Below the pieces are notes generated by a model. It was not told the origin of the DNA, ran no database searches, and saw nothing but the letters and a program-made list of their open reading frames with translations. From Pseudomonas fulva 12-X (GTDB lineage Bacteria > Pseudomonadota > Gammaproteobacteria > Pseudomonadales > Pseudomonadaceae): DNA of 64,000 nucleotides. The DNA lies in contig NC_015556.1 of NCBI RefSeq assembly GCF_000213805.1, positions 372,001-436,000 of the forward strand, written 5' to 3'. Positions 31,580-40,344 of the stretch are shown here, piece after piece. The first letter of the stretch is position 1, and each line of letters starts with the position of its first letter. Made by a program: the position numbers and the translations under genes.

Positions 31580-32545
31580 ATGGATGAACTCGCTGCTATT
31601 GACCTGGAAGAGCTGACTCTGGCTTTGCTGCACAGCCGTGCCGAAGGCACCCGGCTACGCGAACGCGAGCAACTGTTCAGCACACTCCTGGGCAGCGTCA
31701 ATGCAGTGCTCTGGGCGTTCGACTGGGAGGCTCAACAGATCATTTACGTCAGTCCGGCTTACGAGCTGATTTTCGGCCGTTCGGCCGGCCTGTTGCTGGC
31801 CGACTACGGCGAGTGGTGCAACAGCATCTACCCCGATGATGTGGAGTACGCGGCAGAAAGCATGGCCAAGGTGCTGGAGACCGGTGCCGTTGAGGCTCGT
31901 GAATACCGGATCATCCGCGCTGATGGGGAGATTCGTTGGCTCAGCGACAAATGCTTTATCGGCAGACAAAGCGAAACCCAGGCAGCGCCGATCATCTTTG
32001 GTATCGCCGAAGACATCACTGAGAAGAAGCAGCTCGAAGGTGAGCTGCACCGCCTGGCTACCACCGACGTGCTGACCCAGAGCAGCAACCGCCGGCACTT
32101 CTTCGAATGCGCGCAAAGCGAGTTCGAGCTGGCGCGCACCCACGGGCAGCCGCTGGCATTCCTGCTGCTCGACCTGGACGACTTCAAGCACATCAATGAC
32201 ACCTACGGCCACCAGGTCGGCGACCAGGTGCTGCAGCAACTGGCCAGCTGTGCCAGCTCGGTGCTGCGCCGTGGTGACCTGTTCGGGCGAATCGGTGGTG
32301 AAGAGTTCGCAGCGCTGTTCCCGGGGTGCGAGCCGGAGTTGGCCTCGCAGATCGCACAGCGCCTGCAGCGCGAGATTCAGCGGTTGTCGTTCAGTCATGA
32401 AGGCTCGACCTTCGGGATTACCGTCAGCCAGGGCCTGACCACATTACGCGCCGGAGATCCGGGCTTGGACGTGCTTTACGCACGGGCCGATGCGGCGATG
32501 TACCAGGCCAAGCGTCAGGGCAAGAACCAGATCGTCACCAGCTGA
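31580..32545 (+). CDS. PAS-GGDEF diguanylate cyclase
   Basis: 321 residues: a short N-terminal helix, one PAS domain (about 35-150, with RIIRADGEIRWL and IAEDITEKKQLE), then a GGDEF domain (about 155-318). The active-site motif is GGEEF at about residue 238, a functional variant, and RRGD precedes it by five residues, a match to the RxxD inhibitory site. LLLDLDDFKHINDTYGHQVGDQVL and the C-terminal ADAAMYQAKRQGKN are typical. It makes c-di-GMP in response to a signal at the PAS domain. It follows the desA terminator, so it probably has its own promoter. Weak ribosome site. Confidence 0.9.
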   Translation: MDELAAIDLEELTLALLHSRAEGTRLREREQLFSTLLGSVNAVLWAFDWEAQQIIYVSPAYELIFGRSAGLLLADYGEWCNSIYPDDVEYAAESMAKVLETGAVEAREYRIIRADGEIRWLSDKCFIGRQSETQAAPIIFGIAEDITEKKQLEGELHRLATTDVLTQSSNRRHFFECAQSEFELARTHGQPLAFLLLDLDDFKHINDTYGHQVGDQVLQQLASCASSVLRRGDLFGRIGGEEFAALFPGCEPELASQIAQRLQREIQRLSFSHEGSTFGITVSQGLTTLRAGDPGLDVLYARADAAMYQAKRQGKNQIVTS

Positions 32546-32965
32546 CTTGGCGGAATATCGCCTTAACCTTCCTTTCATGCGGCGGAAAATCGCTCATTTT
32601 TATCGATGAGCGCACGCCCCTTCCTGTCATTTTGCCAGTAACATATTGAAATGTTGGGGCTTATGCGACTTTGGTCGTCCATGGCATGCAATCTGCTGTG
32701 CTAAATTTCACAGCAACGGCCTACAGAGCCGAAAATAACAATGCCGAGAGTCGAACGATGCCTATTGCCTGTCGCAGCAGTCAGTCCAACCTGTTTCACC
32801 CTTACCCCTAAGTTTTCGTATTGCCGTCTCCGTATTCATGGCGCCCTCCGGCTGCCTATCACGTGACGGCCGTACCCGAATTCGGCTGGCTGCGCGCCAT
32901 GAAGGCGGCATCTGGCGGGCCGATGTGCAACACCACTAAAAGAACAGAACACTGGAGAGATCACG
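32546..32965. other. gene-free region upstream of the OprE-like porin
   Basis: 420 bp, more A/T-rich than its neighbours. It holds an inverted repeat CGCTCAT/ATGAGCG (32591-32612) without a T run and a candidate sigma-54 promoter at 32682. No reading frame here looks coding. It is likely the regulatory leader of the porin. Confidence 0.6.
32682..32697 (+). promoter_or_regulatory. candidate sigma-54 promoter of the OprE-like porin
   Basis: TGGCATGCAATCTGCT has the -24 GG and -12 GC at the correct 12-bp interval, with three mismatches to TGGCACGNNNNTTGCW. From memory, oprE of P. aeruginosa is anaerobically induced with a sigma-54-like promoter, which agrees. Confidence 0.55.
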
Positions 32966-34354
32966 ATGAAAAAAGCTTCCCTGGCGCTGGCCGTAGCCGC
33001 CGGCACTCTGGGTCTGACCCTGGGCAACGTTGCCAACGCGGCCTTTATCGAAGACAGCACGGCCAAGCTGGATCTGCGTAACTTCTACTTCAATAACGAT
33101 GTTCGCAATTCGGATACCCCCAGCAACAAGGAATGGGGGCAAGCGTTCCAACTGAACCTGCAATCTGGTTTCACCGAAGGCACCATCGGTGTTGGCGTTG
33201 ATGCTATTGGTCTATTGGGCGTGCGTTTGGATGGTGGTGGTCGTGCTGGTAAAGATGGTCAAAGCCGCACACCTCAATCTTCGGGCTCTACTGGGACTCT
33301 GTTTCCTCTCGAGAGTGATGGAAGTGCACGCGACGAGTTCAGCAGCCTTGGTCTGACTGGGAAGATTCGCTTCTCCAAGACTGTCGCCCATATTGGTACG
33401 CTGCAGCCTAAGCTGCCGGTTGTAACCTTCAACGATGGTCGTTTGATTCCACAGACCTTTGAAGGTGCGCAGATCACTTCGAACGAAATTGACAATTTGA
33501 CTCTTGTAGTCGGTCAACTTGAGCACGCTAAAGGTCGTGCTTCCAGTGACGCCGACGGGCTTTCGATTGCTCGCCCCGCTAACAGCCTAACTGCTGGTAT
33601 TCCGGTCGCCGACTCGAACAAGTTCTACTATGGTGGTGCTGACTACAAGGTCAACAAGGATCTGCTGCTGCAGTACTACTACGGCAATCTGGATGATTTC
33701 TACAAACAACACTTCTTGGGGCTGACCCACACTCTGGCTCTGGGCGCCGGTTCGCTGAAGTCCGATCTCCGCTACTTCGATACCAGTTCCGATGGTAAAA
33801 ACGGCAGTGCCGCTGGTCGTGCTGATGGCTACATTGGCGCAGGGTACTGGAACGGCGGTCGTGCCAATTCTGATTTCGGTGAGGTCGATAACCGCACCTG
33901 GAGTGCCATGTTCACCTACAGCCTGGAAGGCCATGCTCTGAGCGCCGGTTATCAACAGGTTTCCGGTGATAGTAACTTCACCCAACTAAACCAAGGTAAT
34001 CTCCCAGGCGGCCAGGGTGGTGCTACCACCTACCTGATTACCGACCGTCAGATCACTAACTTCGGTCGCGCCGGCGAGCGTACCTGGATCACTCAGTACG
34101 GCTACGATTTCGGCAAGATCGGTGTGCCGGGCCTGACCGCCAACGTGCTGTACATGAAAGGCGACAACATCAAGGCAGCTGGTGGCGATCAGAAGGAGTG
34201 GGAGCGCGACCTGACTATCAGCTACGTGCTGCAGGAAGGCGCTGCCAAAGGTCTGGGTTTCGCCTGGCGTAATGCTTCGCTGCGTAGCGAAACGTCGACT
34301 GGTGATATCGATCAGAACCGCCTGATCGTCAGCTACAGCATTCCGCTGCTCTAA
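32966..34354 (+). CDS. oprE: OprD-family outer membrane porin, OprE-like
   Basis: A 462-residue porin with a 26-residue signal peptide ending NAA, then FIEDSTAKLDLRNFYFNND, the OprD-family mature start. FGTLQP-like HIGTLQPKLPVVTFNDGRLIPQ, YYYGNLDDFYKQHFLG, GAGYWNGG and the closing LIVSYSIPLL strand are family segments; it would form a monomeric 18-strand barrel for small molecules. The position before agmatine deiminase matches oprE in P. aeruginosa. GGAGAG lies 7 nt before the ATG. Codons between about 33180 and 33620 are notably richer in A/T than the ends of the gene. Substrate not known from sequence. Confidence 0.88.
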   Translation: MKKASLALAVAAGTLGLTLGNVANAAFIEDSTAKLDLRNFYFNNDVRNSDTPSNKEWGQAFQLNLQSGFTEGTIGVGVDAIGLLGVRLDGGGRAGKDGQSRTPQSSGSTGTLFPLESDGSARDEFSSLGLTGKIRFSKTVAHIGTLQPKLPVVTFNDGRLIPQTFEGAQITSNEIDNLTLVVGQLEHAKGRASSDADGLSIARPANSLTAGIPVADSNKFYYGGADYKVNKDLLLQYYYGNLDDFYKQHFLGLTHTLALGAGSLKSDLRYFDTSSDGKNGSAAGRADGYIGAGYWNGGRANSDFGEVDNRTWSAMFTYSLEGHALSAGYQQVSGDSNFTQLNQGNLPGGQGGATTYLITDRQITNFGRAGERTWITQYGYDFGKIGVPGLTANVLYMKGDNIKAAGGDQKEWERDLTISYVLQEGAAKGLGFAWRNASLRSETSTGDIDQNRLIVSYSIPLL

Positions 34355-34397
34355 GCTGTCTTGGCGAGCCGTACCACGCGGCGGCTCGTCCAAATGC

Positions 34398-34424
34398 AAA
34401 AGCCCGGACTGGTTCCGGGCTTTT
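34398..34424. terminator. bidirectional terminator between the porin and aguA
   Basis: AAAAGCCCGGA/TCCGGGCTTTT around a CTGGT loop; A and T runs on both sides serve both convergent genes. Confidence 0.9.
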
Positions 34425-34446
34425 GTGTTTCTGCTGGTTGGTTGAA

Positions 34447-35553
34447 TCAGCTGGCAGTAGCTGCAGGCTGCTGCTGGGTGATGCAGTGGATATTGCCGCC
34501 GCCCAGCAGGATTTCTCGGCCTGGCACCATCACTACGCGGTGCTCTGGAAACAGGCGCTCGAGAATGGCTTTGGCTTCGGCGTCCTTCGGGTCGTTGAAG
34601 CTGGGGGCGACGATGCCGCCGTTGACGATCAGGAAGTTCACGTAGGAGCCGGCCAGGCGGACCTCAGGGCTGCGCTCCTGACTGCCGGCGGCGCGGTCGA
34701 CACCGGCGCACTCTTCTTCGGTGGCATACAGCGGGCCCGGGATCGGCATCTTGTGCACGGTCAGGGCGCGGCCTTTGGCGTCGCGAGCCTTTTCCAGTAC
34801 GCGCATGGCTTCCTGGCAGCGGCTGTAGTTGGGGTTTTCCGGATCGTCGGTCCAGGCCAGCAGCACTTCGCCTGGGCGCACGTAGCAGCAGAAGTTGTCG
34901 ACGTGACCATCGGTCTCGTCGTTGTACAGTCCATGCGGCAGCCAGATCACGGTATCGATGGCCAGGTGGTCGGCCAGCACGGCTTCGATCTGCTCGCGGT
35001 TCAGGTGCGGGTTGCGGTTGTGGTTGAGCAGGCACTCTTCGGTGGTGATCAGTGTGCCTTCGCCGTCGACGTGGATGGAGCCGCCCTCGAGCACGAAGCC
35101 TTCGGTGCGGTAGCGGTCGCGGCCTTCGATATTGAGGATCTTGCTGGCGACCTGATCGTCACGCAGCCACGGGAAGTACAAGCCGCCCTCGAAGCCGCCC
35201 CAGGCGTTGAACGCCCAGTCCACACCGCGTACCTCGCCTTTTTTGTTGGTGACGAAGGTCGGGCCGGTATCACGTATCCAGGCGTCGTCGGTGGTCATTT
35301 CGACGACGCGAATGCGCTCATGATCCAGGTGCGCGCAGGCATTTTCGTATTGCCCCGCTGAGACGCAGACGGTGACCGGCTCGAACTCGGCAATGGCCTT
35401 GGCGACCGCCGTGAATGCGTGCTGCGCCGGCTTGCCACCCAGGCGCCAGTTGTCCGGCCGCTCCGGCCACACCATCCAGGTTTGGCTATGGGGTTCCCAT
35501 TCGGCTGGCATGCGGAAGCCATCGGCGCGGGGTGTGGAGGTCAGGGTGTTCAT
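34447..35553 (-). CDS. aguA: agmatine deiminase
   Basis: A 368-residue guanidino-group hydrolase that converts agmatine to N-carbamoylputrescine, feeding arginine decarboxylation products into putrescine. It has [12 protein letters not shown] and [12 protein letters not shown] early on; [34 protein letters not shown] and the nucleophile Cys in [11 protein letters not shown] near the C-terminus. Length equals P. aeruginosa AguA. CGGAGCAAT precedes the ATG. The partner aguB (N-carbamoylputrescine amidase), which forms an operon with aguA in P. aeruginosa, is not next to it; the upstream gene is a TetR regulator. It belongs with the polyamine genes to the right. Confidence 0.94.
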   Translation of the reverse strand: MNTLTSTPRADGFRMPAEWEPHSQTWMVWPERPDNWRLGGKPAQHAFTAVAKAIAEFEPVTVCVSAGQYENACAHLDHERIRVVEMTTDDAWIRDTGPTFVTNKKGEVRGVDWAFNAWGGFEGGLYFPWLRDDQVASKILNIEGRDRYRTEGFVLEGGSIHVDGEGTLITTEECLLNHNRNPHLNREQIEAVLADHLAIDTVIWLPHGLYNDETDGHVDNFCCYVRPGEVLLAWTDDPENPNYSRCQEAMRVLEKARDAKGRALTVHKMPIPGPLYATEEECAGVDRAAGSQERSPEVRLAGSYVNFLIVNGGIVAPSFNDPKDAEAKAILERLFPEHRVVMVPGREILLGGGNIHCITQQQPAATAS

Positions 35554-35905
35554 GGCATTGCTCCGTTGCTGAAGTCGTTCGAGGATTCGGGAAGCGATTG
35601 TGTCCTCCCGGGATTCAATGGGTCATAAAGAATCTGGTCGCTGTTTACGGGGCTTAGGCGTGGTGCGCTTTCAGCCCCGGCATCATATGCCCCACCCACG
35701 GCACGGCTATGGCTTATACGCATCGAAAAATGCCCATCCGAGCCATCTTATAGTCGATAAATATCGGCTTTAAAAGCGTATTTTTAAGGGGCGCTAGCTA
35801 TATGAAAATATATTTACGGATAAGTATTTGTATTTAGTGAGGTTGTTCGGGCAAATGGCCGCAACGCCCATAGCGAACAGCGATGCACGGTCACGCCGGC
35901 ACCTT
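35554..35905. other. A/T-rich gene-free region between the TetR gene and aguA
   Basis: 352 bp, markedly A/T-rich in 35690-35840. It contains CGATA-AA-TATCG, a short palindrome near 35754, which could be an operator for the TetR protein, and long TA-rich stretches suitable for a promoter reading toward aguA. No convincing reading frame of its own. Confidence 0.5.
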
Positions 35906-36529
35906 TCAGCTGATTGCGCGTTTGCGCAGAAAAGGCGGCAGATAAAGTCCCAGGTACGCTTCGAATACACGCAAGCCTTCCTCGGCATAGCGTGGGGTGA
36001 TTTCTCCGTGCTGGTGAATCGAGCGGGCGTACACCCGATCGCCAAGCTCCATGGCCAGGCCGAACACGTCGATATCGTCCGGCAGGGCCGGCAATTCGAA
36101 GTAGCGATCGAACAGTGCCCGGTGCTGCTGGCTGAGCTCGATATCGTGCTGGCGATCGGCCTGGGTCACCTCGCTGAGGCCGTGCTGGGCGAGGATCAGC
36201 TGTCTTGCTGCAGCATCGCCGGCGTAGATGCGCAGCATGCGTTGCTCGATGGTCCGGGAAAGGTCGCGCCAGCATTGCAGCTGGCCCGAGTCGATGGGCT
36301 CCTGCAGGCAGTCGCGGAAGGCACGATGAACATCGGCTGTCAGCGCCTGGAGCAGGGCGGGTACGCTGGGAAAGAAGTGATACACCGACGACGGTGCGAT
36401 ATCCGCGCGCTCTGCCACGGTGTAGATAGACAGCGCCGCTACGCCTTGCTCGGCCAGCAAGGTACGGGCGGCGCCGAGGATCTGTTCGATACGCGCCTGG
36501 CTGCTGGCGCGGGGCTTGCGGGCGCTCAC
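35906..36529 (-). CDS. TetR-family transcriptional regulator
   Basis: 207 residues. The N-terminal helix-turn-helix is clear: AARTLLAEQGVAALSIYTVAERADIAPSSVYHFFPSVPALL (two parts of the TetR signature). The C-terminal ligand part is helical (about 60-200) with no motif that names a ligand. The start is GTG at 36529, since no in-frame ATG exists before the domain; AGGTAGGGA lies upstream. It sits between aguA and the spuI-like gene on their strand, so it may control aguA as AguR does in P. aeruginosa, but that identity is a guess from position. Confidence 0.85.
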   Translation of the reverse strand: MSARKPRASSQARIEQILGAARTLLAEQGVAALSIYTVAERADIAPSSVYHFFPSVPALLQALTADVHRAFRDCLQEPIDSGQLQCWRDLSRTIEQRMLRIYAGDAAARQLILAQHGLSEVTQADRQHDIELSQQHRALFDRYFELPALPDDIDVFGLAMELGDRVYARSIHQHGEITPRYAEEGLRVFEAYLGLYLPPFLRKRAIS

Positions 36530-36707
36530 TTAGGCGTCCCTACCTGCGTGCAGGCGGCGGTCGAATGGATGTGCCGGGCCATTGCCGGAGAAACCGGAGG
36601 GCGCTGAATCAATGTGGTCTTCCTGTTTTACGATGGTGACGAGCGCGTCGAGAGACCGTGGCGTCGGTACCTGACTGGTCGCCGAATGATAGCGTCAGAC
36701 GCGCGTG

Positions 36708-36733
36708 TAAAAACGCCGGCTTTCGCCGGCGTT
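36708..36733 (-). terminator. terminator of the spuI-like gene
   Basis: AACGCCGGC/GCCGGCGTT stem with a TTTC loop; read on the minus strand it is followed by TTTT. It lies 8 bp past the stop. Confidence 0.85.
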
Positions 36734-36740
36734 CTGCGCA

Positions 36741-38120
36741 TCACACTGTGTGCAGGTACCAGTTGTACTCGAGGTCGGAGATGGTCGTCTCGAACTCCTG
36801 CAGCTCGGCTTCCTTGCAGGCGACGAAAATGTCAATGTAATCCGGGCTGATGTACTTGTTGAGCACCTCGCTGTCGTCCAGCTGGCGCAGGGCGTCGCGC
36901 AGGTTGTTCGGCAGGCTCTGCTCCAGTTGCTCGTAGGCGTTGCCCTCGATGGGGGCGCCTGGATCCAGCTTGTTGGTCAGGCCGTGATGAATACCGGCGA
37001 GGATCGAAGCCATCATCAGGTACGGGTTGGCGTCGGCGCCGGCCACCCGGTGCTCGATGCGGATCGCGTCGCTGCTGCCGGTCGGCACACGGACTGCCAC
37101 GGTGCGGTTGTCCAGGCCCCAGCTCGGCGCATTCGGCACGTAGAACTGCGCGCCGAAACGGCGGTAGGAATTGACGTTCGGACACAGGAACGCCATCGAC
37201 GCCGGCATGGTGTCGAGGATGCCGGCGATGGCATGACGCAGCGGCGCATGCTGTTCAGGATCTTCGGTGGCGAAGATGTTCTGCCCGGTTTTCTTGTCGA
37301 GCAGCGAGATGTGCACATGCAGGCCATTGCCCGCCTGGCCCGGATAGGGCTTGGCCATGAAGGTCGAGTCCATCTCATGGTCGTAGGCGATGTTCTTGAT
37401 CAGGCGCTTGAGCAGCAGCGCATGGTCGCAGGCCTTGATGGCGTCATTGGTGTGATGCAGGTTGACCTCGAACTGCGCCGGGGCACTTTCCTTGACGATG
37501 GCGTCGGCCGGCAGCGCCTGCTCCTTGGCGGCTTCGAGCATGTCCTGCAGGCAGTCGACGTATTCGTCGAGGTCGTCGATCAGATAAACCTGAGTCGAGT
37601 GCGGGCGCTTGCCGGAGATCGGCGAGCGCGGCGGTTGCGGGCGGCCATTCACGTTCTCCTGATCGATCAGGTAGAACTCCAGTTCGAAGGCCGCGCAGAT
37701 GGTCAGGCCAAGTTCGTCGAACTTCTGTACCACCTGACGCAATACCTCACGGGGATCGGCAAAGAAGGGGCTGCCGTCCAGTTCGTGCATGGTCATCAGC
37801 AGTTGCGCGGTCGGGCGCTTCTGCCAGGGTTCCTTGCACAGGGTATCGGGGATGGGGAAGCAGATACGGTCGGCGTCGCCGATGTCCAGGCCAAGGCCGG
37901 TGCTTTCGACGGTGGAGCCGTTGATGTCCAGGGCGAACAGCGAAGCGGGCAGGTTGATGCCCTTTTCATACACCTTGTGGAGGCTGGCGCGTTCGATGCG
38001 CTTGCCGCGCACGACACCATTCATATCTGCAATCAGAAGGTCGACGAACTGAACCTCAGGGTGTTCCTTGAGGAACGCGTTCGCTTCATTGAGCTGAACG
38101 GCACGCGGGGGTACCGACAT
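36741..38120 (-). CDS. spuI: glutamine synthetase-like glutamylpolyamine synthetase (SpuI type)
   Basis: A 459-residue glutamine synthetase-fold protein of the PuuA/SpuI group that joins glutamate to an amine such as putrescine using ATP. N-terminal VQFVDLLIADMNGVVRGKRI, then FELEFYLIDQENVNGR (metal Glu), SAPAQFEVNLHH, MAKPYPGQAGNGLHVHISL, CPNVNSYRRF and ADANPYLMMASILAG cover the GS active site; the adenylylation Tyr region of GlnA is absent. AAAGGTG precedes the ATG. It is read away from spuB across an 810-bp gap. Spu naming follows P. aeruginosa synteny; substrate preference not visible. Confidence 0.85.
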   Translation of the reverse strand: MSVPPRAVQLNEANAFLKEHPEVQFVDLLIADMNGVVRGKRIERASLHKVYEKGINLPASLFALDINGSTVESTGLGLDIGDADRICFPIPDTLCKEPWQKRPTAQLLMTMHELDGSPFFADPREVLRQVVQKFDELGLTICAAFELEFYLIDQENVNGRPQPPRSPISGKRPHSTQVYLIDDLDEYVDCLQDMLEAAKEQALPADAIVKESAPAQFEVNLHHTNDAIKACDHALLLKRLIKNIAYDHEMDSTFMAKPYPGQAGNGLHVHISLLDKKTGQNIFATEDPEQHAPLRHAIAGILDTMPASMAFLCPNVNSYRRFGAQFYVPNAPSWGLDNRTVAVRVPTGSSDAIRIEHRVAGADANPYLMMASILAGIHHGLTNKLDPGAPIEGNAYEQLEQSLPNNLRDALRQLDDSEVLNKYISPDYIDIFVACKEAELQEFETTISDLEYNWYLHTV

Positions 38121-38930
38121 GATGCAACACCTTTGTTGTTAAAAATATCAATCAATTGCTGACGCACTGCGAGTCAATCCCAAACGCCAGAGGCTGTCAA
38201 GGCAGCTCGATGTTGCCCCAATGCGGGGCGCTGCGGCCATTTTTAGGGCGTTTCAGGGCATTTCCAGCGTTAAATCTCTGCACTCTTTTAGACGCACCTA
38301 CGAGGTGATGCGCGGTTCAGTGAGCCGGCTTGTGTTGAAAAATGAACAAGGATAAGCTCGGCCAGACCCCACATAATCCAACAATACGGGTGTTTCATGA
38401 GCTGCATGTCGCTGTCCGGCGTCATTGCCAGCCTCCCACGGTGCGCGGCGTTGCCGGCTGTGGTCGAGGTTGCTCGATCCTCTTGCGCAGCCGTTGCGGC
38501 GCGCACTGCAGCGCATCGCGTTGCGGTATCTCCAACCTGCTCCTTCGCTCGAAAATCTGCACACTTCTCGCTCCTTGCAGACGTTTGCGTCTCCATTGTC
38601 TGGCGCCGGCTATATCGACGCCTCGATGCGTTTGGTTGCGGTGCCAATCGTGAACCTTGCAGGGGTGCAGGCGACGGCGCGCGCTTTGCAGAGGCATCTG
38701 GCCCTGTCGAGTGCAACAAAGGTCGGTTACAGTCGTTGCACGGTGGTGAAGCACCGCTGGGCACGCGCTGCGTTCTGCCGCCAGTGCCTGGAGGGTCGTT
38801 CGGGCAGTTGCCCGCAGCCCTGTAACACCCTGGTTTATTGCGCATCCGCCTGGCAGGTCTGCCAGGTCTGTCGTGGTGCGGAGCATGTCGAGCCGGCCGA
38901 GGATGCCGGTTTCAAAACACTGAGGTCTCT
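38121..38930. other. 810-bp region without a gene between divergent spuI and spuB
   Basis: All six frames hold only short frames without ribosome sites or family motifs, and codon use is unlike the neighbours. It includes the palindrome CCTGGCAG-GT-CTGCCAGG at 38849-38866. In P. aeruginosa, as I recall, spuA (a C26 amidase gene of about 750 bp) lies between spuI and spuB; no trace of it is seen here. The region probably holds both promoters and long leaders. Confidence 0.7.
38849..38866. promoter_or_regulatory. perfect 18-bp palindrome upstream of spuB
   Basis: CCTGGCAG and CTGCCAGG flank GT, 64 bp before the spuB start. It could be an operator or a leader hairpin; which is not known. Confidence 0.45.
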
Positions 38931-40289
38931 ATGAGCACCAAACTGGACCAGCTCTCGAGCTGGTTGAAAGAACGCAAGATCACCGAAGTCGAATGTCTGG
39001 TTAGCGACCTGACGGGGATTGCCCGGGGCAAGATCTCGCCGACCAACAAATTCCTCGACGAAAAGGGCATGCGCCTGCCCGAAAGCGTGTTGCTGCAGAC
39101 CGTCACCGGCGACTATGTCGAAGACGACATCTATTACGACCTGCTCGACCCGGCGGATATCGACATGTTCTGCCGGCCGGACGAGAACGCCGTGTTCATC
39201 GTGCCCTGGGCTATCGAGCCCACCGCCCAGGTGATCCACGACACCTACGACAAGCAGGGCAACCCCATCGAGTTGTCGCCGCGCAACATCCTCAAGAAGG
39301 TGCTGCGCCTGTATGCCGACAAAGGCTGGCAGCCCATCGTCGCACCGGAGATGGAGTTCTACCTGACCAAGCGCAACAGCGACCCGGACTTCCCGCTGGT
39401 GGCGCCGATGGGCCGCTCCGGGCGCCCGGAAACCGGCCGGCAGAGCTTCTCGATCGACGCGGCCAACGAATTCGACCCGCTGTTCGAAGACATGTACGAC
39501 TGGTGCGAACTGCAGGGCCTGGATCTGGACACCCTGATCCACGAGGAAGGCCCGGCGCAGATGGAGATCAACTTCCGTCACGGCGAAGCCCTGCACCTGG
39601 CCGACCAGATCCTGGTGTTCAAGCGCACCATGCGCGAGGCGGCGCTCAAGCACGACGTGGCGGCGACCTTCATGGCCAAGCCGATCACCGATGAGCCGGG
39701 CAGCGCCATGCACCTGCACCAGAGCATCATCGACGTGAAGACCGGCCGGAACATCTTCTCCAACGAAGATGGTTCGATGAGCCAGCTGTTCATGCACCAC
39801 ATTGGCGGCTTGCAGAAATACATCCCCGAAGTGCTGCCGCTGTTCGCACCCAACGTCAACTCGTTCCGCCGCTTCCTGCCCGACACCTCGGCGCCGGTGA
39901 ACGTCGAGTGGGGCGAGGAGAACCGCACCGTCGGCCTGCGCGTGCCGGATGCCACACCGAATAACCGTCGTGTGGAAAACCGCCTGGCTGGCGCCGACGC
40001 CAACCCCTACCTGGCCCTGGCCGCGAGCCTGCTGTGCGGCTATATCGGTATGGTCGAGGGCATCGAGCCCAGCGCGCCGGTCGTCGGCCGCGGCTACGAG
40101 CGCCGCAACCTGCGTCTGCCGCTGACCCTGGAAGCGGCGCTGGAGCGTATGGAAACCTGCCAGGTGGTCGAGCAGTACCTGGGCCACAAGTTCGTCAGCG
40201 GCTATGTGGCGGTCAAGCGTGCCGAGCACGAGAACTTCAAGCGGGTGATCAGCTCCTGGGAACGTGAGTTCCTGCTGCTTTCGGTCTGA
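38931..40289 (+). CDS. spuB: glutamine synthetase-like glutamylpolyamine synthetase (SpuB type)
   Basis: A 452-residue GS-fold enzyme, paralogue of the divergent spuI product. It begins MSTKLDQLSSWLKERKITEVECLVSDLTGIARGK and has VAPEMEFYLTKRNSDPD, EEGPAQMEINF, FMAKPITDEPGSAMHLHQSI, FAPNVNSFRRF, ENRTVGLRVP and LAGADANPYLALAASLLCG, covering the metal and ATP sites. The ATG at 38931 has GAGG upstream; the longer frame begins in the gap. It heads the spuBCDEFGH series, all in one direction, which catabolises and imports putrescine and spermidine. Substrate is inferred from context. Confidence 0.88.
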   Translation: MSTKLDQLSSWLKERKITEVECLVSDLTGIARGKISPTNKFLDEKGMRLPESVLLQTVTGDYVEDDIYYDLLDPADIDMFCRPDENAVFIVPWAIEPTAQVIHDTYDKQGNPIELSPRNILKKVLRLYADKGWQPIVAPEMEFYLTKRNSDPDFPLVAPMGRSGRPETGRQSFSIDAANEFDPLFEDMYDWCELQGLDLDTLIHEEGPAQMEINFRHGEALHLADQILVFKRTMREAALKHDVAATFMAKPITDEPGSAMHLHQSIIDVKTGRNIFSNEDGSMSQLFMHHIGGLQKYIPEVLPLFAPNVNSFRRFLPDTSAPVNVEWGEENRTVGLRVPDATPNNRRVENRLAGADANPYLALAASLLCGYIGMVEGIEPSAPVVGRGYERRNLRLPLTLEAALERMETCQVVEQYLGHKFVSGYVAVKRAEHENFKRVISSWEREFLLLSV

Positions 40290-40344
40290 TCCGGTCGGGG
40301 CCGGCGCGTGATCCGCACGGCCCCGTATTGATAAAGAGGTGAAC

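Noticed and set aside
32591-32612. Inverted repeat as a terminator of the diguanylate cyclase gene
   Set aside because: No T tract follows on the plus strand; kept only as part of the porin upstream region.
38425-38934. 169-codon frame in the spuI-spuB gap
   Set aside because: No ribosome site, no motif, and it runs into the spuB start. Other frames there are equally poor.
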